DNA of 7,452 nucleotides from an uncultured Clostridia bacterium (GTDB lineage: Bacteria; Bacillota; Clostridia; Oscillospirales; Oscillospiraceae). Of this stretch, positions 1-6,210 are shown piece by piece. Below the pieces are notes generated by a model. The model was not told the origin of the DNA, did no database searches, and saw nothing but the letters and a program-made list of their open reading frames with translations. The DNA lies in NCBI GenBank assembly GCA_945926565.1, contig CAMELY010000065.1:1-7452 (forward strand), in the 5' to 3' direction. Each line of letters starts with the position of its first letter. Positions within the stretch are counted from its first letter, which is position 1. A program made the position numbers and the translations under genes.

Positions 1-84
1 CTCCTGCCCAACCTGGGCCACGGCATCGAAATCTTAAAGGGAACCGCCTCCGAGTGCGGCGGCCCTGCCGAAAGGAGAGCGTGA
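1..84 (+). CDS. C-terminal end of an unidentified upstream gene (partial)
   Basis: Frame 1 is open from the window edge to a TGA at 82-84 and gives 27 residues that begin LLPNLGHGIEILKGT and end GGPAERRA. Codon use matches the neighbouring genes, with many GC-ending codons. The ribosome site of the next gene (72-77) lies inside this frame, and the next ATG starts one base after the stop. This is typical of genes in one operon, which makes a real gene end likely. The product is not recognisable from so short a tail. The next gene suggests another member of a purine/urate cluster, but I could not match the tail to HyuA, SsnA or the YgeW/X/Y proteins from memory. Confidence 0.6.
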   Translation, partial: LLPNLGHGIEILKGTASECGGPAERRA

Positions 85-85
85 T

Positions 86-1702
86 ATGAGCGACCGAATG
101 ACCCCCATGGCCTTTGAGCCTCTGCTGACCGCTGTGCTGGAGGAGATGCGCACCCAGCGCTCCGTGTTTTACGTCCCCGCGGCAGTGCCTAAGGCCTGCC
201 CCATCTCCTTCTGCGGCGGCAGGGCGGAAGATCCCGTGGGCCCCGCCGCCGGCCCCCACACTCAGCTGGCCAACAATCTGGCGGCGGCCTACGCCGCCGG
301 GGCACGGATCTTTGAACTGAAAACGGTCCAGATCATCGACGGCGAGGATCTGCCGGTGGCCAAGCCCTGCATTTACGTCCAGGGTGAGGCCTACAACGTG
401 GAGTGGTCCACCGAGCTCACCGTGGCTCAGGCTACAGAGGAGTACATCAAGGCCTGGATTCTCATCAAGCTGCTGGCCCGGGAGTTCGGCCTGGGCGATC
501 CGGAGGGCTTCCAGTTCCATATGTCGGTGGGCTATGACCTGGCAGGGCTGAAATCCCCCAAGGTGGACGGCTTTGTGGAGACCATGAAGGACGCCTCCCG
601 CTCCCCGGTTTGGGCGGAGTGCCTGAACATCGTCCGGGCCCATCTGGATGACTTCCAGGTGGTGGACGGGGCCTATGTGGATGCCATCTCCCCCCACATC
701 TGCAACACTGTCACCCTCTCCACTCTCCACGGCTGCCCGGTGGCGGAGATTCGGAATATGATCGCCTACATGCTGGAGGAGAAGGGACTCAACACCTTCG
801 TCAAGTGCAATCCCACCCTGGTGGGCTACGATGTGGCCCGGCAGGTGCTGGACGACAAGGGCTACGGCTATCTCACCTTTGACCGGGAGCAGTTTGACCA
901 CGACCTAAAGCTGGATTACGCCGTGGAGATGCTCACCGAGCTGAAGGCCCTGGCGGAGGGCCTGGGGCTGACCCTGGGGGTCAAGCTGACCAACACCTTC
1001 CCGGTGGCCATCCGCAATGGGGAGCTGCCGGGGGAGACGATGTACCTCTCGGGAAAGCCCCTCTTCCTGCTCTCCATCCGCACCGCCCAGCTCCTCAGCC
1101 ATGCCTTTGACGGGACGCTGCCCATCTCCTTCTCCGGCGGCATCGACAGCCATAATATCGCCCAGGTGCTCTCTGTGGGTATCGCCCCGGTGACGCTGGC
1201 TACACTGCTCCTGAAGCAGGGGGGCTACAAGAACCTGACCAAGCTCTGCTCACTGACGCCGGAGTCCGTTCCCGGTCAGGTGGACTGCGCCGCCCTGGAC
1301 ACCCTGGTGGAGTCGGTGGAGGCCGACCCCTATTATCAGAAGGAGCAGCCCCGGAAGACGGCCCAAAAGCCCCTGGACGATCTGGCCTGCTACAAGTGCC
1401 GCAATTGCGTGGACGCCTGCCCCAACCGGGCCAACAAGCCGCTGGCCGGGCTGAAAAAGGCGGTGCATATCGATGACCTCTGCAACGAGTGCGGAAACTG
1501 CGCCTGCTTCTGCCCCTTTGGCTATCTGCCCTACAAGGACAAGTTCACCCTTTTCTCCGGCCCGGAGGCCATGGAGCAGAGTGGGAACAATGGCTTCTAT
1601 CTCGCCGGGGCCGGCTTCGTGGCCCGGGTGGGCGGAGAGATAGTAACTGTGCTGGAACAGCTGCCCCAGGAGCTGCAGGCGGTGGTAAAGGCGTTTTTGT
1701 AA
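86..1702 (+). CDS. ygfK: YgfK-like iron-sulfur oxidoreductase, compact form without the central flavin module
   Basis: The 538-aa product resembles YgfK, annotated as a putative selenate reductase subunit and part of the gene set linked to anaerobic urate/purine breakdown in gut bacteria. Residues 1-390 match the dihydroorotate-dehydrogenase-like N-terminal region, with the landmarks GPAAGPHTQLA (52-62), FELKTVQI (76-83), STLHGCP (212-218), GLNTFVKCNPTL (234-245), DHDLKL (271-276) and GVKLTNT (298-304). Residues 435-476 form a two-[4Fe-4S] ferredoxin domain: C435, C438, C441, C445 and C466, C469, C472, C476, followed by the YgfK-type PYKDKFTLF (482-490). Full-length YgfK is about 1000 aa, with a GltD-like FAD/NAD(P)H domain between these parts. 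Here the join falls near residues 418-432 and no flavin domain is present. The resulting layout resembles PreA of dihydropyrimidine dehydrogenase, so a separate electron-input partner is inferred. No signal peptide is seen, so it is probably cytoplasmic. AAGGAG (72-77), 8 bases before ATG, supports the start, as does alignment with E. coli YgfK from its first residue. It is the last gene of its transcript. The family call is firm; the exact reaction is not established. Confidence 0.88.
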   Translation: MSDRMTPMAFEPLLTAVLEEMRTQRSVFYVPAAVPKACPISFCGGRAEDPVGPAAGPHTQLANNLAAAYAAGARIFELKTVQIIDGEDLPVAKPCIYVQGEAYNVEWSTELTVAQATEEYIKAWILIKLLAREFGLGDPEGFQFHMSVGYDLAGLKSPKVDGFVETMKDASRSPVWAECLNIVRAHLDDFQVVDGAYVDAISPHICNTVTLSTLHGCPVAEIRNMIAYMLEEKGLNTFVKCNPTLVGYDVARQVLDDKGYGYLTFDREQFDHDLKLDYAVEMLTELKALAEGLGLTLGVKLTNTFPVAIRNGELPGETMYLSGKPLFLLSIRTAQLLSHAFDGTLPISFSGGIDSHNIAQVLSVGIAPVTLATLLLKQGGYKNLTKLCSLTPESVPGQVDCAALDTLVESVEADPYYQKEQPRKTAQKPLDDLACYKCRNCVDACPNRANKPLAGLKKAVHIDDLCNECGNCACFCPFGYLPYKDKFTLFSGPEAMEQSGNNGFYLAGAGFVARVGGEIVTVLEQLPQELQAVVKAFL

Positions 1703-1710
1703 GCGAATAA

Positions 1711-1748
1711 AAAGCGAAGGTCCCCGGTGGAATTCCACCGGGGGCTTT
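1711..1748 (+). terminator. Hairpin terminator after ygfK
   Basis: A perfect 9-bp stem (CCCCGGTGG at 1722-1730, CCACCGGGG at 1735-1743) with an AATT loop begins 19 bases after the ygfK stop. A second outer pairing, AAAGC (1711-1715) with GCTTT (1744-1748), is possible. The U-tract on the + strand is short (CTTT). On the - strand the stem is followed a few bases later by CTTTTT, so it may act in both directions between the two convergent genes. Confidence 0.65.
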
Positions 1749-1785
1749 GACGTCTCAAGATGAACCCAAACGAAACAGGGCAAAA

Positions 1786-1819
1786 GAAGGTCCCTCCGGC
1801 ATAGGCCGGGGGGACCTTC
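1786..1819 (-). terminator. Rho-independent terminator of the Fn3/SH3b surface protein gene
   Basis: A 14-15-bp stem (arms 1786-1800 and 1805-1819, loop ATAG, one G-T wobble) lies 8 bases beyond the TAA of the - strand gene. Read on the - strand, the stem is followed by the T-rich CTTTTG, as expected for intrinsic termination. Confidence 0.85.
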
Positions 1820-1827
1820 CTGAAAAC

Positions 1828-4800
1828 TTACTTCGCCTTCAGATATTTGGCGGATGCATAATATGTCTTTCCGTCCAGCCAGATCATGTACCAGGTGGAA
1901 TTGCCCACCTTTGTGGTGCCGTCAGGGATTACTTCGACGGTAGTACCCTTTTCTAGCGTGCCCTTGATCTTACAGTCAGAACTGGTGCCGGGCTTATCCC
2001 GATAGTTGAGTTTCCCTGTGGTCACATAGTCTTTGGTTACCGGTTTCAGAGTGACCGTCGCCTTGGCAGAGATGCCGGAGGTCTGGTAATACGAATAGGA
2101 GGAGCCGGAGAAGGCCCGGACAGTGTAGAGATAGGTGACGCCCTTGAGCAGGTTGTTCTCGTCCTGGTAGGAGATGGTGCTGCCGGAGTTCACCTGGGCG
2201 ATTCTGGACCAGGAGCCGCCGGACTGCTTGCGGTAGATGTAGTAGCCCTGGGCGCCGGTGACGCGGCTCCAGTTGATGGTGATGCCCTTGTCAGAGGCGG
2301 CAGCGGAGGTCAGCTTCGGCGTGGTCAGATAGCAGAGCGACAGGCCCTTGGTATCATAACGGGACAGGATAGAGTTGTGAGCGGCCCGGACGGTATAGAC
2401 GTAGGTCGTGCCGGAGGAGAGAGAGTCGTCCGTATAGGAGAGGGTGGAGGCGTTCAGATTGGCAATTCTGGACCACTTAGAGCCGGGCGTCTTCCGGTAG
2501 AGGGCGTAGCCGGTGGCGTGGGCTACCTTGTTCCAGGTGACGGTGAGGCCGCCGCTTTTTGCGGTGATGCTGCCCAGCTTGGGGGTGCCCAACAGGAAAT
2601 CGGAGGCTACATACCGGATGGTGTTGTCCATCTTGACCTTAAACCAGGTGAAGCCGCTGGCGGTCTTGGACCAGCCGGAGATGACCTGAACGGTGGTGCC
2701 CGCCTTGAGGGTGCCGAGAGACTTATAGTTGGTGCTGGGACCGGTGCGGTACTTCACGTCGCTGGCGACCACATAGGAGACCAGCTTGTCACTGGGGATA
2801 ATGATCGCGCTGATTCCGCTGGAAACATAGGAGGAACGCAGCTTGCCCGCATAGGCCCGGACAGTGTAGGTGTAGGTGGTCATGGTGGTGACGCTGGTGT
2901 CCTTATAGGAGGTGGTGCTGTCGGACTTGATGGTGGCGACGGCACTCCAGGAGGTGCCGGAGGTTTTGCGATACAGGATATACCCTTCAGCGCCGGCGAC
3001 CTTTTCCCAGGTGACGGTGATCGTATCTTTGTCATTGGAGACGGCAGAACTGAGTTCGGGTGTTTTCAGATAGGTGCCGGAGGATCCGGTGTTGTCATAG
3101 CCGCCCGTAATCTTGCCGTAATAGGCCTTCACTGTAAAGGTATACGATTTTCCGGAAGTCAACTTGCTGTCCGGCACCACATAGGAGACGGTGCTGCTGG
3201 AGTCGATGGTTGCAATCCTGCTCCAGCCGCCGGAGGAGTTCCGATAGTAGAGGAGATAGCCGGCACCGTTGCTTACCTTGCTCCAGGTGACCTTGAGGCC
3301 GTCGGGCGCGTTGGTTACAGCGGTAATCTTGGGAGTGGCCAGCAAATAGGGGGCCTGAACATAATAGAGGGAGCCGTTGAGGTTGATCATGTACCAGGTG
3401 ACACCATTGGCAGTTGTGGACCAGCCGGAGATCACATTGATCTTGGTACCGGCCTTGAATCTGCCGATGACCGTAGAGGAGGTGCTGGCGCCGGAGCGGT
3501 AATTGACGTCAGAGCGCACCACATAGGTCTCCGTCTTGACGGTGGCGGATGGGGTAGCGGAGATGCCGCCGGTGACATAATAGGACTGCACACTGCCCGA
3601 TTTGGCCCGGACGGTGTAGGTGTACTTGGTCTTGGCGGTCACATTGGAGTCGACATAGGAGGTGACGGCGCCGACAGAGGCGACCTTGGTCCACTTGGTG
3701 GCGTCACCGGCCTTCCGGTAGACGTCATAGCCCTTGGCGCCGGTGACAGCACCCCACTGCAGGTTGATGCCGGTGGAGGAGGCCTTTGCGGAGGTCAGCT
3801 TGGGAGTGGCCAGATAGAGAATGCTCATGCCGGAAGGGTCATAGCTGCCCTTCTTCCGGCCGGTTTCGCCGTCATAGCAGGCCCGAACTGTGTAGTAGTA
3901 AGTGGAGCCGGAGGTGACGGTCTTGTCCACATAGTAGAGCTGATCCGCAGAGACGGTGCATAATTGAGAGCCGGAGGGCCAGCGCTGGAAGGTCTTGGTG
4001 CGGTAGACATCATAGCTGGTGGCGCCGGTGACCGGCTTCCAGGAGATCTTTACGCCGCCGTTCTGGTTGGCAACTGCCAGGGTGACGGAGGGGAGGTTGA
4101 GAGTGGAGGTGACAGACACGCTGTCAGTTTTGCTGGTACCCTTCAGGCTGCCGGTAATGGTGGCAGAGCCGGGCTGCTTGGCGGAGACCAATCCCTGGCT
4201 GTTGACAGTGATGGCGTCGCTGTTGCTGGAGTAGGAGATCATATCCCCGGTGGGGACAAAGGAATCAGAGCCATTGGAAATTGCAAAAGAGGCCTGAATC
4301 GTTTCGCCCACGTTCAGCGCGGTCTTGGACAAGGTCAGGGAGGCGCTGCCCAGCGCGCTGAGCCGATAATCCACAGAGGCCACATCGGTGACATTTTCGT
4401 GGCTGGAGATGGGGGAAGAGAGCACATCGGTTACGATGAGCACCCAATAACGGGTTCCCCCGGTCTGGCTGAAGCAGCCGATGCCCAGGCTGCGGCTGTC
4501 CTCGTTCAGCAGGGCTTCATTGATGCTGCTGTCGCCGGTCCAGGCATCAAATGCCTGCTGGGCAGTTTCCGCACCGGCGTGAATTGCCTGCACATACAGC
4601 GTGGCCTTGACGCCGGCGTCACCCAGCACAGTAGACCAGTCCTCGCCGGAGGGCCGGCCCTCCCGGAAGCAGACGGCCAGCTCAGCGGCACGGGTCATTG
4701 CGCTGTCCAGCACCTTTTTGTCCATCATGAGAATAGACTTGCCTTCCTCTGTCAGAGCATCGTTGATCAGCTCCTGCACGGCAAAAGCGGACGCATAATC

Positions 4801-5202
4801 CCAGGTGCCCTCCAGGGTCAGCTGGTCATAGCTGCCGGCAGAGGGGGAAGGGATCGCCTGCCGGGACGCACCGGCAGTGCTGACAGCAGGCGCTTCTGAC
4901 GGAGCGGACTCCTCCGTTTCGACAGGGACTGCCTGCGGAGCGGACTCGTCTTCCTCTGCGGAAGGCTCCGGTGAAGCAGACTCCTCCGTGTCAGCGGAAA
5001 CCTCCGGAAGAGCAGCTTCCTCTGCGTCGGGGAAGATCTCCGGGGAAACGGCTTCGTCGGTGCCGCCGGCGGGCTCCTCCAGGCTTTCCTGAGCAGCGGC
5101 GGCTTCTCCGGCGTCCTCCAGAGCAAAGCCTGCAGGCAGCAGAGACAGCACGGTAGTCAATGTCAGCAGCAGAGCCAGAAAACGGCGCCAATGGTGATTC
5201 AT
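1828..5202 (-). CDS. Secreted modular surface protein: CAP-like, BIG2-like and three Fn3-Fn3-SH3b supermodules
   Basis: The 1124-aa product has a Sec signal peptide: basic MNHHWRR, a hydrophobic core at about 8-22, and likely cleavage near residue 27. A Glu/Ala/Pro/Ser-rich linker follows (about 29-115), including four 12-residue repeats at 55-102. A CAP/SCP-like domain spans about 136-258 (AMTRAAELAV at 168-177, DWSTVL at 188-193, LGIGCF at 239-244). A BIG2-like Ig domain spans about 283-366. Six Fn3 domains carry a W-x-x-V-x-(G/N/H)-A-x-x-Y signature; the last five share the stricter Gly-Tyr form. Three SH3b domains lie at about 557-621, 808-871 and 1057-1122. SH3b domains usually bind cell wall and Fn3 domains act as spacers, so export and loose wall attachment are inferred. 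No LPXTG motif, C-terminal membrane anchor, SLH domain or recognisable hydrolase is present. Start support: AGGAGG (5216-5211) lies 8 bases before the ATG, and a promoter lies upstream. The gene appears monocistronic. Its ligand is unknown. Confidence 0.9.
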   Translation of the reverse strand: MNHHWRRFLALLLTLTTVLSLLPAGFALEDAGEAAAAQESLEEPAGGTDEAVSPEIFPDAEEAALPEVSADTEESASPEPSAEEDESAPQAVPVETEESAPSEAPAVSTAGASRQAIPSPSAGSYDQLTLEGTWDYASAFAVQELINDALTEEGKSILMMDKKVLDSAMTRAAELAVCFREGRPSGEDWSTVLGDAGVKATLYVQAIHAGAETAQQAFDAWTGDSSINEALLNEDSRSLGIGCFSQTGGTRYWVLIVTDVLSSPISSHENVTDVASVDYRLSALGSASLTLSKTALNVGETIQASFAISNGSDSFVPTGDMISYSSNSDAITVNSQGLVSAKQPGSATITGSLKGTSKTDSVSVTSTLNLPSVTLAVANQNGGVKISWKPVTGATSYDVYRTKTFQRWPSGSQLCTVSADQLYYVDKTVTSGSTYYYTVRACYDGETGRKKGSYDPSGMSILYLATPKLTSAKASSTGINLQWGAVTGAKGYDVYRKAGDATKWTKVASVGAVTSYVDSNVTAKTKYTYTVRAKSGSVQSYYVTGGISATPSATVKTETYVVRSDVNYRSGASTSSTVIGRFKAGTKINVISGWSTTANGVTWYMINLNGSLYYVQAPYLLATPKITAVTNAPDGLKVTWSKVSNGAGYLLYYRNSSGGWSRIATIDSSSTVSYVVPDSKLTSGKSYTFTVKAYYGKITGGYDNTGSSGTYLKTPELSSAVSNDKDTITVTWEKVAGAEGYILYRKTSGTSWSAVATIKSDSTTSYKDTSVTTMTTYTYTVRAYAGKLRSSYVSSGISAIIIPSDKLVSYVVASDVKYRTGPSTNYKSLGTLKAGTTVQVISGWSKTASGFTWFKVKMDNTIRYVASDFLLGTPKLGSITAKSGGLTVTWNKVAHATGYALYRKTPGSKWSRIANLNASTLSYTDDSLSSGTTYVYTVRAAHNSILSRYDTKGLSLCYLTTPKLTSAAASDKGITINWSRVTGAQGYYIYRKQSGGSWSRIAQVNSGSTISYQDENNLLKGVTYLYTVRAFSGSSYSYYQTSGISAKATVTLKPVTKDYVTTGKLNYRDKPGTSSDCKIKGTLEKGTTVEVIPDGTTKVGNSTWYMIWLDGKTYYASAKYLKAK
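1837..4095 (-). repeat. Three tandem Fn3-Fn3-SH3b supermodules (about 750 bp each) inside the surface protein gene
   Basis: Protein residues 370-621, 622-871 and 872-1122 are three copies of the same order of domains, of 252, 250 and 251 residues. In DNA they correspond to about 4095-3340, 3339-2590 and 2589-1837 on the - strand. The first Fn3 of each unit ends in a Y-D...G-x-S...Y-L motif (454-464, 702-712, 949-959). The second ends in G-I-S-A (546-549, 796-799, 1043-1046). The SH3b domains share (N/K)YR near the start; the first two also share VISGW. The copies are clearly diverged, so the duplications are not recent. Confidence 0.85.
4897..5040 (-). repeat. Four 36-bp tandem repeats coding acidic 12-residue units
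   Basis: Residues 55-66, 67-78, 79-90 and 91-102 of the surface protein form four 12-residue units, roughly E-V-x-A-(D/E)-T-E-E-S-A-x-P, with no spacer between them. The + strand DNA shows the matching 36-base period, with recurring blocks such as GGAGCGGACTC and CAGACTCCTCCGTG. The units differ by several substitutions. They lie just after the signal peptide, in a Pro/Ala/Glu-rich linker expected to be extended and unstructured. Confidence 0.85.
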
Positions 5203-5249
5203 ATTTGCTCCCTCCTATATTTGAAACTATTTGTAACATCTTACTGAAA

Positions 5250-5278
5250 AGAGTACCATGAATTCCTCCGCCTGTCAA
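5250..5278 (-). promoter_or_regulatory. Sigma-A-type promoter of the surface protein gene
   Basis: Read on the - strand there is a perfect TTGACA (5278-5273), a 17-base spacer and TACTCT (5255-5250) preceded by TGG, an extended -10 element that compensates for the weak -10. Transcription would start near 5243, giving a leader of about 40 bases before the ATG at 5202. Confidence 0.65.
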
Positions 5279-5300
5279 TGACAGAGGGAGAATCTGGGGG

Positions 5301-5336
5301 AAAAATAGAGAACGGAGGCGCCTTCAGGCGCCTCCG
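5301..5336 (-). terminator. Rho-independent terminator of rpe
   Basis: A perfect 10-bp GC-rich stem (CGGAGGCGCC at 5313-5322, GGCGCCTCCG at 5327-5336) with a four-base loop is followed, on the - strand, by TTCTCTATTTTT. It lies 33 bases past the rpe stop and before the promoter of the next - strand gene, so rpe and the surface protein gene should be separate transcripts. Confidence 0.9.
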
Positions 5337-5369
5337 CGGCGAATGGAAAAGGGAGCGTTGCGGAACAGA

Positions 5370-6023
5370 TCAGAGGCTGCGGAACCGGGCCACGGCCTGG
5401 GGCACGTCCTGCGCACAGAAGACGGCGCTGCCTGCCACCAGCAGGTTGGCCCCCGCTGCCACACACTGGGGAGCGGTGGTGTCAGCCTTGACGCCGCCGT
5501 CTACAGATAAGTAGGGATTCAATCCCCGGCGGCCGCACTCCGCCCGGAGGGCCCGGAGCTTGTCCAGGGCGCTGGTCTGAAAGGCCTGACCGCCGTGGCC
5601 CGGCTCCACCCCCATGACCAGCACCAGAGCCAGCTGATCCAGCCAGGGGAAGACCGCCTCCGCCGGGGTGTCCGGCTTGACAGACAGGCCCGCCTGACAG
5701 CCGGCGGCGTGGATGGCGTCGATGGTGGCCTGGATGTCGTCCACCGTCTCCACATGGAAGGTGATCAGATCCGCGCCGGCCTTTGCAAAGTCAGTGCAGT
5801 ACCGCAGTGGATGGGTGATCATCAGATGGACGTCGTAGACTGCCTGGGGCAGCACTTTTTTCAGCGACTCCAGCACGGGCAGGCCAAAGCTGATGTTATC
5901 CACAAAGTGGCCGTCCATCACATCGAAATGGATCATGTCGGCGCCGGCGTCCAGAACGCGCCGGCAGTCCTCTCCCAGGCGGGAGAAGTCAGCGGACAGA
6001 ATCGAGGGGCTCAGTTTGGTCAT
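5370..6023 (-). CDS. rpe: Ribulose-phosphate 3-epimerase
   Basis: This cytoplasmic enzyme of the pentose phosphate pathway interconverts D-ribulose 5-phosphate and D-xylulose 5-phosphate, using a divalent metal in a TIM barrel. The 217 residues are normal length for the family. Conserved sites are visible: SPSILSADF (5-13, Ser7), HFDVMDGHF (32-40, metal ligands His32 and Asp34), DVHLMI (64-69, His66), the phosphate loop EPGHGGQ (140-146), VDGG (174-177, catalytic Asp175) and the second phosphate site VAGSAVF (196-202). The loop has His at 143 where Phe is usual in GFGGQ; this is a minor variation. AGGAG (6036-6032), 8 bases before the ATG, supports the start. The gene has its own promoter and terminator and is divergent from mnmA. 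Confidence 0.97.
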   Translation of the reverse strand: MTKLSPSILSADFSRLGEDCRRVLDAGADMIHFDVMDGHFVDNISFGLPVLESLKKVLPQAVYDVHLMITHPLRYCTDFAKAGADLITFHVETVDDIQATIDAIHAAGCQAGLSVKPDTPAEAVFPWLDQLALVLVMGVEPGHGGQAFQTSALDKLRALRAECGRRGLNPYLSVDGGVKADTTAPQCVAAGANLLVAGSAVFCAQDVPQAVARFRSL

Positions 6024-6100
6024 AGAAAGCTCTCCTGTTCCTTGGCGTTGTATTTTCAGTAAAAATGATCGATAAACTGCATTTTATTGCTTATATATCC

Positions 6101-6129
6101 ATTATACTCCAGGAGAGGCGGTATGACAA
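6101..6129 (-). promoter_or_regulatory. Sigma-A promoter of rpe
   Basis: On the - strand TTGTCA (6129-6124), a 17-base spacer and a perfect TATAAT (6106-6101) precede rpe. The predicted start is near 6094, which leaves an AT-rich leader of about 70 bases before the rpe ATG. I saw no convincing riboswitch or attenuator in that leader. Confidence 0.82.
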
Positions 6130-6151
6130 GGGAGGGGGCGGAAGAAAACCG

Positions 6152-6180
6152 TTGAATTCCGGGGACGGGTGCGGTATAGT
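6152..6180 (+). promoter_or_regulatory. Sigma-A promoter of mnmA
   Basis: TTGAAT (6152-6157), a 17-base spacer and TATAGT (6175-6180) form a good sigma-A promoter on the + strand. Transcription should begin near 6187, about 24 bases before the ATG at 6211. The upstream GTG at 6169 would lie before the transcript start. This promoter is back to back with that of rpe; the two -35 elements are 22 bases apart. Confidence 0.78.
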
Positions 6181-6210
6181 GAGGCGAGAGACGGAAAGGC
6201 GGGGAGCGGA

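Noticed and set aside
82..84. TGA at the end of the upstream frame as a possible selenocysteine codon, considered because ygfK is annotated as selenate reductase-related
   Set aside because: It is followed within two bases by the ygfK ATG with a well-placed ribosome site, and I see no SECIS-like hairpin directly after it. An ordinary stop is the simpler reading.
1250..1783. 177-aa - strand open frame overlapping the end of ygfK
   Set aside because: It runs across the ygfK ferredoxin region and through the intergenic hairpin, and shows no recognisable domain.
2377..4899. Two long + strand open frames (528 and 311 aa) in the same frame, antisense to the surface protein gene
   Set aside because: They are Gly/Ala/Val-rich low-complexity translations that mirror the Thr/Ser/Ala-rich repeats on the other strand. 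They show no recognisable domain and only one stop between them; the - strand frame has signal peptide, domains, promoter and terminator.
5595..6062. 155-aa + strand open frame antisense to rpe
   Set aside because: No ribosome site or domain; rpe on the other strand has all family motifs.
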